A DNA stretch of 40,089 bases from contig JAZNNQ010000013.1 of the NCBI GenBank assembly GCA_045580305.1, forward strand, positions 1 to 40,089. The letters run 5' to 3'. This DNA is from RGIG7332 sp045580305 (GTDB lineage: Bacteria; Bacillota; Clostridia; Oscillospirales; JAAYXM01). Below are positions 31,838 to 40,089 of the stretch, piece after piece (position 1 is the stretch's first letter; every line of letters begins with the position of its first letter). Position numbers and translations under genes: made by a program. The notes under the pieces are model-generated. The model ran no database searches. It was not told where the DNA came from and worked only from the letters and a program-made list of their open reading frames with translations.

Positions 31838-33764
31838 CGTACAACTCCTCCCTTACAATTTCCAGCTTTTCGATAAATGAAAACGGCGCGTCGATGAACA
31901 TACCGGAATTGTTGACCTCGACCGGATAAGAAGACCCGAATTCAAAGGTATACATCTTACTCTCGGTAGGTGTCACCGAAACATCAACACTTATATTCTC
32001 ATCGACAAAGACGGGTTCAAAATCGATCTTCAGATAGTACGCCTTACTCCATGCGCGTATTCTGTCAAGGAATAGGTTTATCGCCCTGATATGCCTGTAT
32101 CTGAGCACATCCACACCGCTGTTATAGTGCTTTTTCCGCGCCGATAAGTTCATATAAGAGTGGCCTCTCGAATGTGAAACTATATCACTCATATACCGTG
32201 AATACTCAGCAGCATTGTTGGTTATTCTGTTAAACGCGGCCTTCATATGCCGGTTATACCTACGGATAAGCTTGTTAAGCTGTCTTTTCTGGAAGGTCAG
32301 AACAGCGAAGGCGATGAAGAATATAAACAATACTTCACACGCCACAGCCGTGGTAAGCGCAGCAATATCCACGGTCTTTTCCGGCAGTATGACAAAAAGT
32401 GCGGGAAGTGCGGTCAGAACCGTTGTAACAAGGGCGATAAGCAGCGCAATCCAGGCTGCGCGGCCCACAACACGGCCACGCAGATATCGGCGCACCTCTT
32501 CAGCCGCCTCGTTCATCTCCTCGTCATCTGACACATTGCTCTTTGGCAATCTGCTCTGCACCTTTATAAGATCGCTGTATATATCGTCGGTCTCGCGCTT
32601 TAAGTCCTCGATCTGATACTTGTTAAGTCCCGAAACCTCCGCCTCGTCGTAGGTAGAAAATTCTCTCATACGATCTGCGGTCTGATCCAGCGTTCTGGCT
32701 GTGGTACGCAGGGCATCCTCCAGCATTTTTTCCGAATTTTGCTTCTGGTGAGACCAGTTGGCAATATCTCCTGCCACACCGCTGCTTAGTATGCCGAATG
32801 CATTTTTATGCACCGCAATCTCCGAGTCCTTGGGCACCGGAATAGAAACCGGGATTTGCATACGATACTTTGGCAACTTGCTCTCCGTAGAAAGTCGCTC
32901 TCTTGCTTCTTGCCTGATGCTCTCCTCGATCACATAGCGACTTGATGTGAGCTTATTAACCAGATGCTGGAATGCTTCGGTCATCATTTCCTTATTGACC
33001 TTGGTGTTCAGGTTGTAAAGTCTGTATGCCTGAAGTGTACCCGCGTCCGGCTCATTCATCGCCAGAAGCAGTACCGACATCCAGAAATTAAACTCGTCTC
33101 CGTCGCGCTTCACCGGTCCTCCGTCAGTAAAATCGCAGACCAGGAAGCGGCAGATACTCGGGTAACGGTTTACCTTCCAGAACTCCGAGCTTTCGGACTC
33201 CTTATGTGTAAGCCACGCCTTACCGATATCCTCCTCGCCCGCAAAGTTTTCCCTGACCGTAACGATCAGTATGGACGCGGGCATTTTTCCGTCGAACTTG
33301 TACTTGCTTTTAAGACGCTCATAAGCCGCGTTTTGCTCTTCATCGACAACCGGCTCGTATACGGTTCGGGGAGCTTTGTTTGCCTCTATCACCTGTCGGG
33401 GTTCAAACTTCATCTCAGGTGCCGGTATACCGCCCAGCATATGAGTAAGTCTAACCAGCGGAACGGGATTTTCAACTATCTCCGTGTCAAGCTCTCTGTT
33501 GACGAAAAAATCATATGGGTTCTGCCTGCCGGAACAGAAACCGGCCTTTGCACTTTCATCTTCGAACCTTACAATAACAGCGCGCCACTCCTCCTTGTCG
33601 TTGGTTAACCCGGCAAGCTCCGGAAGGGCGGTATCAATTGTGGTACCGGACTCAATCCATTTACATATACCAATTCTGTCATTATTTATAGTCTCCATAA
33701 ACAGAGACTGATATTTCGCAAACTCATCCATTGTTTTTTGGTTTTGAATAATCACAGAATACAT
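31821..33764 (-). CDS. Two-TM coiled-coil membrane protein of the export operon
   Basis: The product is 647 residues when started at ATG 33764, which follows AAGGTGGTG; an upstream ATG at 33785 lacks a ribosome binding site. Residues 1–320 are soluble alpha/beta (ILIVTVRENF, RFLVCDF), then a helical region with coiled-coil character, two TM segments (about 438–460 and 467–490) and a C-terminal soluble beta-rich domain (FEPVFVDENISVDVSVTP). The layout would suit a membrane scaffold linking the cytoplasmic tubulin-like protein to the ATPase. I recognise no named family. It lies 34 bases downstream of the tubulin-like gene. Confidence 0.75.
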   Translation of the reverse strand: MYSVIIQNQKTMDEFAKYQSLFMETINNDRIGICKWIESGTTIDTALPELAGLTNDKEEWRAVIVRFEDESAKAGFCSGRQNPYDFFVNRELDTEIVENPVPLVRLTHMLGGIPAPEMKFEPRQVIEANKAPRTVYEPVVDEEQNAAYERLKSKYKFDGKMPASILIVTVRENFAGEEDIGKAWLTHKESESSEFWKVNRYPSICRFLVCDFTDGGPVKRDGDEFNFWMSVLLLAMNEPDAGTLQAYRLYNLNTKVNKEMMTEAFQHLVNKLTSSRYVIEESIRQEARERLSTESKLPKYRMQIPVSIPVPKDSEIAVHKNAFGILSSGVAGDIANWSHQKQNSEKMLEDALRTTARTLDQTADRMREFSTYDEAEVSGLNKYQIEDLKRETDDIYSDLIKVQSRLPKSNVSDDEEMNEAAEEVRRYLRGRVVGRAAWIALLIALVTTVLTALPALFVILPEKTVDIAALTTAVACEVLFIFFIAFAVLTFQKRQLNKLIRRYNRHMKAAFNRITNNAAEYSRYMSDIVSHSRGHSYMNLSARKKHYNSGVDVLRYRHIRAINLFLDRIRAWSKAYYLKIDFEPVFVDENISVDVSVTPTESKMYTFEFGSSYPVEVNNSGMFIDAPFSFIEKLEIVREELYDDKHS

Positions 33765-33798
33765 CGCATTCACCACCTTTGACATTAATTATTTGCCG

Positions 33799-36700
33799 TT
33801 ATTTTTTCAGTTCAGCAACCTTCTTGTAAATCTCACGAGCTTCGTTCTTCAGTCCGATGTTCTCGAAGGTTTCGATAATGATCGAACAGGTTCTGTTAAA
33901 CAGCGATTCTCGATAAATAGCGGGATTTACCTGGCTTTCAAGAGCCACATCCTCAAAGTACTTCTCAAGCTGTTCTCTTAAAAGCTTGCCCACAACATCC
34001 GGTAACTCCTTTTCGTTGCAGAACTTAGAGAAGTATCTCTTAACCTCTTCTATTTCAGCGCGAAGCAGGTTGATAACATCCTCCTCGTAGTAAGCCTCGG
34101 GTGTTGATGACTTCTTCATTAACATGGGAAGATCGAAAATGCTGTTTGCGCCGGCATCATCGGGACCGATGCCCGGCTCACGAATAAGCAGTGAGTCGAT
34201 GAAGGTATATAAGGTTCCGTCCTCGATTTTTCTGCCCTCGTTAAGATCGTCCTCAGCCATTACATTTACCTTATCTAAAATCTTACGCACAAGTTCGGGA
34301 TAAATTGCAATTGAATCCAGAACCTCGTACAACTTGTCGCAATCGGTGCCGTTGGAGACCGTAAGTCTGTCGTCCTCCATATTGAGTCTGTCGCGGTCGA
34401 GCTTGTAAACGAGCTTGCCGGTACCCTCTTCATAGAGATCGATATAGTTGCCAAGGATACCCCAGAAGAACGCCGCATAGATATCGTGTTCCTGATTAGC
34501 CTGGTTTTCCTCATCCAGATCCGGCATCTTGGTAACGATATGCCACCAACGGTCAGCATGGGGGCTGATTTCCTTGCTGAGATGTGTTTCGGGATGAATG
34601 CCCTCCACCAGCTCGTAATAAGCCTTAAAGTATTCACCGCTGCTCTGGTTGTGTGTCATGGACTTCTTGGGCGGAGCGAACTTGCTGAGATCGTTTGCTC
34701 TCAGACCGTAGTATGACTTATAGAACATAATCATATTCTTGGGGATGTCCTCATCCGGTGCACCGCCGTAGTTTAACAGCTCGCTTGCAATAAGCAATGC
34801 TTTCGGTGACTCATCATTGGGCTTGAGCTTGTCGTTGAAGGTACAAGCATTTAAGGGATCTCTTGTCTCGCCCAGAGGAGTTTCGATAAAGGGACAGGAT
34901 AACTCGCGGGTGTTGCTTATTACCTTCTTGACATACTGCTCGATAAGCTCGTTTGCATTTTCCTCTTTATCGTATTCATGCTCAAACATACTTTCATTCT
35001 CGATAGCGGTGATGATGTCGATATCGATCTCATCGCCGTAATCGCGCATAACCGTCTTTTCGAAATAACCGAGGATGCCCTTGTCGAACAGCTCGCTGAA
35101 GTATCTGTTGTTACTGGGCTTGTCCTTCATAATTGCATAGCCCAGCACCTTGAAGTAAATCTCACGGGCGAGCTCGGAATCGATGGTGATAGAGCCTCCG
35201 GTGTAGGGCTTCTTTGCGTACATCTTATCAAGGCATACCTTGGAAGCACATACATATCTTGCGGTTGTGCCCTTCTTGCCTTCGTATTTCTTATAAATGG
35301 CGTCTATACGCTTGTCCAGAGTTTCAACCTTACCCTCAAAGGTCTTATAGAAGTTCTCAAAGGCGCTGATGATGGATCTGATATACTCTATACCTTCGCG
35401 GAGAACATATGCGAGAGTGTGGCTGGTTCTGTACTCGTCAACCTTTGTCATAAAGAGTCTTAACTTGCTTCTGATCTCCTCCTGATCGCCGGTGGGAGTG
35501 TTTCTCCACTTAGCGAAGGCAGATACCTTTCTGTCAGCGAGGCTGTCGGGTGTCTCCACCTCGTCGGTATCGGGATCGTCAAAGGTTGTCTTGACAAAAT
35601 TGTCGAAGAACTTAGCCAGCTTTTTATTTGCCTCATCGGTGTTTGCCAGCTCTTTGTCCATTAAGTCTACGGTCTTGTTAAGAAGGTATCTGATGGCATT
35701 GGGATGTAAGAAATCGCCGTTTACGCTGATTAAGTAGTTCTCAAGCTGATAGGGCTGCTTTTCGCTGATAGCACCGTCCTTGGGCGCCTTGAACATTGCA
35801 TATGCAATCGTCTGGGACGCTTCTTCCACATAAGCGGCAACCATAGCGCGGTATTTCTCCGCCTCCACATATGCATCTGCATACTCTTCCCAATCGCTGC
35901 TCAGATCACCCAATTTACTGTTTACATTTGTGCGCTGTACATCGAGCTCGGTCTGGCCGGACTTGGTGTCCTCAGTGACCTTCTTTTTAAGCTCGGCTAC
36001 ATACTCAACCCAACGGTCGGCATTCTTGGTAACGCCGTCCGCTGAATAGCGGCCGCAGGATTTGATGATGGCTTTTGCGAAGGGATCAGCCTGCTTTTCC
36101 TGGGTCTCTATGGTCTTTGCATAGAATTCGCCCGCCTTCGGGTTCTGCACGGCAAAGCCCTTTTCACGCTTCTCGTTGTTTTCGATACAGATATCCTTAT
36201 ACATCTGGTCATATACCAGCCACTGCTTGGAAACACATTCCTTGGCCCATTTCAGCGCAATGAAGGACCTGATATCCTCAAAGGGATAAATAAGCATGGA
36301 TGCACCTGCACCCGCATATCTGTTTCGTCCGCGCTCCTTTGCAAGCTTGCGGATAACATTGTCCTCAGAGGAGTTGCTTCTCTTGTTCATAGGTCCGATG
36401 GACTGTGCATAGATACAGTTAGCCGCGTGGTCAAGGTACTGGTCAAAGGAATTGAGCTTACCGCCGTTTGCATTCTGTGCATCGAATAAGAAGCAGAAGT
36501 CATAGGGACGAACGCTGTACTCCTCATAGCCGCTTGATGCAACGCGCGGGAACTCCATCTTAACGGTTTTCTCGTATTTGGGATGCAGTGTTGCATCACC
36601 CTTCATAAGGAACGCGTCAAGCTCACGAAGAGCTGCATAAGCGTTTGACTTAAGTGAGTTTCTCTCCACCTGTCCGGGGATAACCTCATAGAACACCTCG

Positions 36701-37251
36701 GGGAGAATGAAGAAGCCTCTGGTAATGTTCGCACTCTGACGGAAATGAGTGGTGAGATAATTTTTAACATAAAGTGCGATAGGCAGTAAAAGACCGGAGC
36801 CGGTACCGCCTGCAAGAGAGCTTACGATGACAATTCTCAGCGCCTGCTCTGCCTTCTCCTCCTCAACCTTGTAAAGACTCTGTATAGCCTCGTGCAGCGG
36901 CTCCATTTTGCCGGCACGGATAACGGTTTCCAGCGCCAACCTTGAGATAGAGCGAACCTGACCTGCGCCCTCGGTCAATGTTTTTCCATTTAAGATGGCA
37001 TTTACCGGGAACCATGTGTCGCGGGCGTGGGTATCTCTGTTGAGATACTCACCCACGGTCTGCTTTGTTGAAGTCTGGACCGTTCTGATAAAGGGACTTC
37101 TCTTTTCAATATCTCTAAGCTCGTTGATATCGGTATCAAAAGCCACAAATGCAATATTGTTTCTCTGATCGGGCGTTACCAGGTTTGATACTCGCTCGAT
37201 AATCTTACCGCCTGCGCCGCCAAGACCAATTAATAAAGTAGGTGCATTCAT
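33799..37251 (-). CDS. Large tubulin/FtsZ-superfamily GTPase-like protein
   Basis: The 1150-residue product opens with a nucleotide-binding loop, LIGLGGAGGKIIERV (7–21), then FVAFDTD (35–41), and has the tubulin signature SLAGGTGSG (145–153), which binds GTP phosphates in tubulin, FtsZ and TubZ. This fits the uncharacterised Tubulin_2-type family, whose members are two to three times longer than FtsZ. The remaining ~800 residues are mainly helical with no recognised domain. There is no TM segment. TTGGAGG precedes the ATG. I infer a nucleotide-dependent filament or ring-forming part of the export machine; polymerisation has not been shown by anything in the sequence. Confidence 0.82.
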   Translation of the reverse strand: MNAPTLLIGLGGAGGKIIERVSNLVTPDQRNNIAFVAFDTDINELRDIEKRSPFIRTVQTSTKQTVGEYLNRDTHARDTWFPVNAILNGKTLTEGAGQVRSISRLALETVIRAGKMEPLHEAIQSLYKVEEEKAEQALRIVIVSSLAGGTGSGLLLPIALYVKNYLTTHFRQSANITRGFFILPEVFYEVIPGQVERNSLKSNAYAALRELDAFLMKGDATLHPKYEKTVKMEFPRVASSGYEEYSVRPYDFCFLFDAQNANGGKLNSFDQYLDHAANCIYAQSIGPMNKRSNSSEDNVIRKLAKERGRNRYAGAGASMLIYPFEDIRSFIALKWAKECVSKQWLVYDQMYKDICIENNEKREKGFAVQNPKAGEFYAKTIETQEKQADPFAKAIIKSCGRYSADGVTKNADRWVEYVAELKKKVTEDTKSGQTELDVQRTNVNSKLGDLSSDWEEYADAYVEAEKYRAMVAAYVEEASQTIAYAMFKAPKDGAISEKQPYQLENYLISVNGDFLHPNAIRYLLNKTVDLMDKELANTDEANKKLAKFFDNFVKTTFDDPDTDEVETPDSLADRKVSAFAKWRNTPTGDQEEIRSKLRLFMTKVDEYRTSHTLAYVLREGIEYIRSIISAFENFYKTFEGKVETLDKRIDAIYKKYEGKKGTTARYVCASKVCLDKMYAKKPYTGGSITIDSELAREIYFKVLGYAIMKDKPSNNRYFSELFDKGILGYFEKTVMRDYGDEIDIDIITAIENESMFEHEYDKEENANELIEQYVKKVISNTRELSCPFIETPLGETRDPLNACTFNDKLKPNDESPKALLIASELLNYGGAPDEDIPKNMIMFYKSYYGLRANDLSKFAPPKKSMTHNQSSGEYFKAYYELVEGIHPETHLSKEISPHADRWWHIVTKMPDLDEENQANQEHDIYAAFFWGILGNYIDLYEEGTGKLVYKLDRDRLNMEDDRLTVSNGTDCDKLYEVLDSIAIYPELVRKILDKVNVMAEDDLNEGRKIEDGTLYTFIDSLLIREPGIGPDDAGANSIFDLPMLMKKSSTPEAYYEEDVINLLRAEIEEVKRYFSKFCNEKELPDVVGKLLREQLEKYFEDVALESQVNPAIYRESLFNRTCSIIIETFENIGLKNEAREIYKKVAELKK

Positions 37252-37280
37252 ATTTCATTACCTCCAACAAATTTATTTTT

Positions 37281-39395
37281 CTACATATTCGGCGTACATG
37301 CATATGTACAGCCGTTCTTTTCAACGCTAATCATTATTCCGGCGGAAGTATCCATACTCCGCCTGCCCTTCTCAATGCTTTCGCCGTTAAATGTAATGTA
37401 ATCCTTACCTGCATAATCATTCAGGTTTGTGATCTTCATTCGCTTGTTCTTTATAGCCTTGACCTTAAGTCTGGGAACACCGGTCACGCCTGAGGGTACG
37501 AACTTGATTTCGCCCCTTTGTGCAACATATGGCAGGATGGTGGATATCAGATCCGTGTCATATCTTCCCTTTGCCGGGCCGAGCACGACTCCCGGTGTGC
37601 TTGAAGACTGGTCTATATTGGGTTTTTTCTTAAGCTTCTTGGGTAAGTAGTGTTTGATAAAGGGCATATATCCCAGCAGGATAATCAACAGAAGGAGAAG
37701 AATACCGTATCTGATGATCTTGCCCTTATTCTGCTCAAACCAGGAGCGGTTGTCCTGCATCTTCATAGTAAGCTCGGTTTCGCCCTTCCATGCCTCGTTT
37801 CCGTGCTTTTGGTCGTAGGACAGCGTATATCCGCAATCAGTGTAGTTGCCGTTTGAGCTTGGTCCGTCCTCACCGAGTAGCGGAGTGATGTTCAAAACAC
37901 CCACCTGGTCGCTTTTTTCAACGATAAAGCCGTCTATCTCAAAATCCTGTCCCCCGGATGTATCCGCCTCGGGAAGAACCAGTGTGTTCCACTGCTCCGG
38001 AGTAAGGGGAGCGCCGTTTGCCAGAACCCTGACCTTCATCGGCGCATTTTCGGTAAGTCCCTCGGTCTCAACGGTGTAAGTGGGACCTTCCACAAGCTCG
38101 AAGGATATGTCCTTATCCTTGAATATGGTGTACTCCATACAGGTTGTCACCGAGTTATAGTCCAGATAATGACCGCTCACATCGATGGAAAGGGAACCTT
38201 CGTCTATCAGTATCTCACTGCCCGATGCATAGGTCTGCTGGTGCTTGACGCCGTTGTTGGTAACCGTCGCCTGGTATGTAACATTGCCCAGCAATTTGGA
38301 ACTGCCGATCTTTTCATCGGTTCCGCCCTTTACAAAGCCGAAGTCTATTGTGTACTTGCCCGCAGCCAGATCGGATAAATCGGTAACCTCATTACCCTCA
38401 GCATCTTTCAGGTATGCGGCAATCTCAATGTTCGGCTTGTAGTAAATTTCAATGGTTTCCGCGTTTGCGATGTCAATCGAATAGTTACCCGCCACAAAAT
38501 CGTCCTTGAAGGTAGCAATACAGCCCTGCAGGCTCTTGTCGACCTTGAACTCGGTGTGGGCAGGGTTTGTGGTGGGCACCTCGCTGTATTTGACCGATAC
38601 CGGCGTGGTAGAAGGTGTAAACACCTTGCCCTCGGCGTTTTTAATACCGCTTATCGCCACATTGTTTCCCTGCGCAAACACGATCAGCTCGCCCATTGGG
38701 ATGTCAAATGAAAAGGTCTTCGCGGTCACATTGACATCAAGCTTGTCCCTGTTGAAAATTCTCGTACTGATGTCGGTAATCTTCGTGAGGATTTCAGCGT
38801 TGTTGTTTGCTTTAACATAGTAAATGGACTTGGCCTCATTTGCGGTTATGCCGTCCGCATCGGGACCCATTCCCAAAAACATAACCTTGACATTGTCCGC
38901 CTTTTGTGCAAAAAAGGTGTCAATATTGCCCGCATTCTGGAACTCACCGTCGGTGAGCACCACCAGCCATTTTTCATCAGCGGTTGCCGCGGCAATGTCT
39001 TTGTATGCCTTTCGGACAGAGTTGAAAGGAGTGTTTCCCGCATAAGTGACCATACCGTGGATTTTCCCCACATTGGCAGCCACGCCGTCACTACCCTGAA
39101 TTTTCAGCCTTGGTCCTTTGGTGGTTCCATATTCGAAATCGCTCATGACATAAATGTTCATGGTGTCCTTTGCACCAAGCATTGCCGCGAACACTTCCAT
39201 CGCGTATTTTGCCTGGCACCAGGTGTCCACCAGTTGACCCCGTGTCTGTATCATACTGCCCGAGTCGTCATATACCACATTTATTATCCTTGTAGGTGCC
39301 GAGGTGCTTACCGCAGCGAGAACGGATAAAAACGCTGACGAAATACACACGGTCACCATAGATAGGGCGATCAGCACAGAAACCAATCTTTTCAT
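37281..39395 (-). CDS. Membrane-anchored von Willebrand factor A protein
   Basis: The 704-residue product has an N-terminal signal (MKRLVSVLIALSMVTVCIS), then a vWA domain with an intact metal-ion site DDSGSM (DxSxS at 43–47), a threonine in MVTYAGNTPF and VLTDGEF. After beta-rich regions (about 260–550) comes one TM helix (about 562–581) followed by a basic stop (KKLKKKP) and a ~120-residue cytoplasmic domain (YITFNGESIEKGRRSM) that could be FHA-like. So the vWA domain lies outside and the tail inside. First gene of the operon, with GGGGGAG before the ATG. Extracellular ligand sensing or assembly of a surface part is a reasonable guess. Confidence 0.88.
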   Translation of the reverse strand: MKRLVSVLIALSMVTVCISSAFLSVLAAVSTSAPTRIINVVYDDSGSMIQTRGQLVDTWCQAKYAMEVFAAMLGAKDTMNIYVMSDFEYGTTKGPRLKIQGSDGVAANVGKIHGMVTYAGNTPFNSVRKAYKDIAAATADEKWLVVLTDGEFQNAGNIDTFFAQKADNVKVMFLGMGPDADGITANEAKSIYYVKANNNAEILTKITDISTRIFNRDKLDVNVTAKTFSFDIPMGELIVFAQGNNVAISGIKNAEGKVFTPSTTPVSVKYSEVPTTNPAHTEFKVDKSLQGCIATFKDDFVAGNYSIDIANAETIEIYYKPNIEIAAYLKDAEGNEVTDLSDLAAGKYTIDFGFVKGGTDEKIGSSKLLGNVTYQATVTNNGVKHQQTYASGSEILIDEGSLSIDVSGHYLDYNSVTTCMEYTIFKDKDISFELVEGPTYTVETEGLTENAPMKVRVLANGAPLTPEQWNTLVLPEADTSGGQDFEIDGFIVEKSDQVGVLNITPLLGEDGPSSNGNYTDCGYTLSYDQKHGNEAWKGETELTMKMQDNRSWFEQNKGKIIRYGILLLLLIILLGYMPFIKHYLPKKLKKKPNIDQSSSTPGVVLGPAKGRYDTDLISTILPYVAQRGEIKFVPSGVTGVPRLKVKAIKNKRMKITNLNDYAGKDYITFNGESIEKGRRSMDTSAGIMISVEKNGCTYACTPNM

Positions 39396-39505
39396 ATAAA
39401 TCTCCCCCTCGTTTTATAATTCATTGTCTTAATTGCGCGTTTGATTTTCGTGCAAATAAACGCAAACAATGGTCTTTTAAAAAAACATATAAATATACAT
39501 AGTGA

Positions 39506-39534
39506 ATTGTACCATTTTTGTCGTTTTTTAGCAA
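39506..39534 (-). promoter_or_regulatory. Promoter of the export operon
   Basis: Minus strand TTGCTA (39534–39529), 17 bases, TACAAT (39511–39506), in an AT-rich region. The leader is about 105 bases. No other strong promoter was noticed down to 21.4 kb. Between 39396 and 39681 I see no gene. Confidence 0.72.
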
Positions 39535-39639
39535 TAGTTTTGAGAAAATAATTTAAACTGTTCCAAGCGTTTTTTTAAAGCTTTACACGAAAAATACCCC
39601 CTTTTATTATATAACGCCGGATATGACTGTTTTTCGCAA

Positions 39640-39679
39640 TAAAAAAGCCCGGTAACACGATGTGTGCTACCGAGGCTCT
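39640..39679 (-). terminator. Intrinsic terminator after the 55-residue gene
   Basis: Minus-strand stem AGCCTCGGTAGCACAC / GTGTTACCGGGCT with a T run. It overlaps the immediate 3' end of the 55-residue gene region and isolates the export operon from upstream transcription. Confidence 0.88.
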
Positions 39680-39681
39680 CC

Positions 39682-39849
39682 TCAGGCATTCCAGGCGGCG
39701 TAAAGTCGCTCTTTCTCCTCGCCGTCGGGCAGGCGCGAAATAAGCATATCAATAAGGTCGTTAAAATGCTCCTCCGCCGTGGCACCCTCTATCTTCTCCA
39801 GTAATGTCCACAAAAAAATCGTCCTCGTCATCTTCTCTAATTTCTCCAT
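39682..39849 (-). CDS. Small helical protein (55 aa)
   Basis: ATG 39849 follows AAAGGAG by 10 bases; the open frame continues upstream to 39909 into a repeat. The product (MEKLEKMTRTIFLWTLLEKIEGATAEEHFNDLIDML…) is amphipathic and mostly helical, with EEKERLYAAWNA at the end. There is no signal or clear TM segment. I recognise no family. Its own terminator follows at once, so it is a separate short transcription unit. Confidence 0.6.
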   Translation of the reverse strand: MEKLEKMTRTIFLWTLLEKIEGATAEEHFNDLIDMLISRLPDGEEKERLYAAWNA

Positions 39850-39870
39850 TAGTACCACGCTCCTTTCGTC

Positions 39871-40089
39871 GTCGCAAAGTCCGCTTATCTCCGTTTCTGC
39901 CTGCGGCACAAACTACAACCGCTCCCTTGCTCCTCCTCTTTCAAAACAAACCCGCTTCTCTGGGCTTTGTTTTGATGCTGCTTTTTTGTCGCAAAGTCCG
40001 CTTATCTCCGTTTCTGCCTGCGGCACAAACTACAACCGCTCCCTTGCTCCTCCTCTTTCAAAACAAACCCGCTTCGCTGGGCTTTGTTT
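39871..40089. repeat. Tandem repeat E, two copies, at the window end
   Basis: Units start at 39871 and 39988, a period of 117 bp, nearly identical (the second reads TTCGCTGGG where the first has TTCTCTGGG). Each contains GTCGCAAAGTCCGCTTATCT, GCCTGCGGCACAAACTACAA and TTTCAAAACAAACCCGCTT, and the end forms an AACAAA…TTTGTTTT hairpin. They match 8820–8880 and 11431–11550. The second copy is cut by the window end. Confidence 0.92.

Noticed and set aside
33799..37251. Tubulin-like protein as the cell-division FtsZ or a plasmid TubZ
   Set aside because: The length of 1150 residues, lack of FtsZ C-terminal features and an operon context of secretion-type genes do not fit division or plasmid segregation.
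39871..40089. Tandem repeats that could suggest a CRISPR array
   Set aside because: The period is 117 bp, the units are nearly identical throughout and there are no variable spacers or cas genes.

Overview
The window looks like a contig of an uncultured gut-type member of the Clostridia (Bacillota), most likely Oscillospirales. The grounds are purine-rich AAGGAGG-type ribosome binding sites, a clostridial mltG–U32 gene pair, WG-repeat proteins, WXG100-like proteins, and intergenic palindromic repeats of a kind I associate with that order. Both ends run into repeats, which may be why the contig stops there. From 4.47 kb to 39.85 kb every gene lies on the minus strand except one 27-codon ORF.

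Layout. (1) 1–4470: a phage-derived and repeat-rich stretch. It holds an isolated terminase large subunit gene, a divergent pair of promoters serving an HTH/small-terminase-like gene pair and a small membrane protein gene, two copies of a ~0.6 kb composite repeat, and five 28-bp sites with the 11-6-11 architecture of XerC/XerD dif sites. (2) 4469–8788: housekeeping genes for an RluA-type pseudouridine synthase, a U32 tRNA-hydroxylation-type protein, MltG, 5-formyl-THF cyclo-ligase and a DJ-1 protein. (3) 8876–11412: two WG-repeat proteins. (4) 11855–16564: DUF2156 protein, thymidylate kinase, ThyX, a TagA/WecG-type glycosyltransferase, a WG-repeat lipoprotein and an SGNH hydrolase. (5) 16679–20225: two paralogous WG-repeat genes and a lipoprotein gene, with a leftover gene fragment that records a tandem duplication. 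(6) 20255–21310: a TIR–STING protein with its own promoter and no CD-NTase (cyclic-dinucleotide synthase) gene in the window. (7) 21489–39395: one ~18 kb minus-strand operon, running from a promoter at 39.5 kb to a terminator at 21.45 kb.

The operon encodes, in order of transcription, a membrane-anchored von Willebrand A protein, a very large tubulin/FtsZ-superfamily protein, a two-TM coiled-coil protein, a giant membrane protein ending in a zinc ribbon plus HExxH peptidase domain, an FtsK/EssC-like ATPase, four small helical proteins including WXG100-like ones, a WXG-like protein fused to a zinc metallopeptidase domain, and a 53-residue protein. I read it as a type VII-like export machine with its substrates. 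It lacks recognisable EssA, EssB, EsaA or Ecc partners and instead carries a tubulin-like GTPase and a vWA protein. The subunit identifications are from sequence motifs; the machine as a whole is inference.

The most notable items are the tubulin/vWA/FtsK/WXG operon, the orphan TIR–STING gene beside it, and the cluster of dif-like sites, which together with the strand bias suggests that the left end lies near the chromosome terminus or is a hotspot for Xer-exploiting elements.
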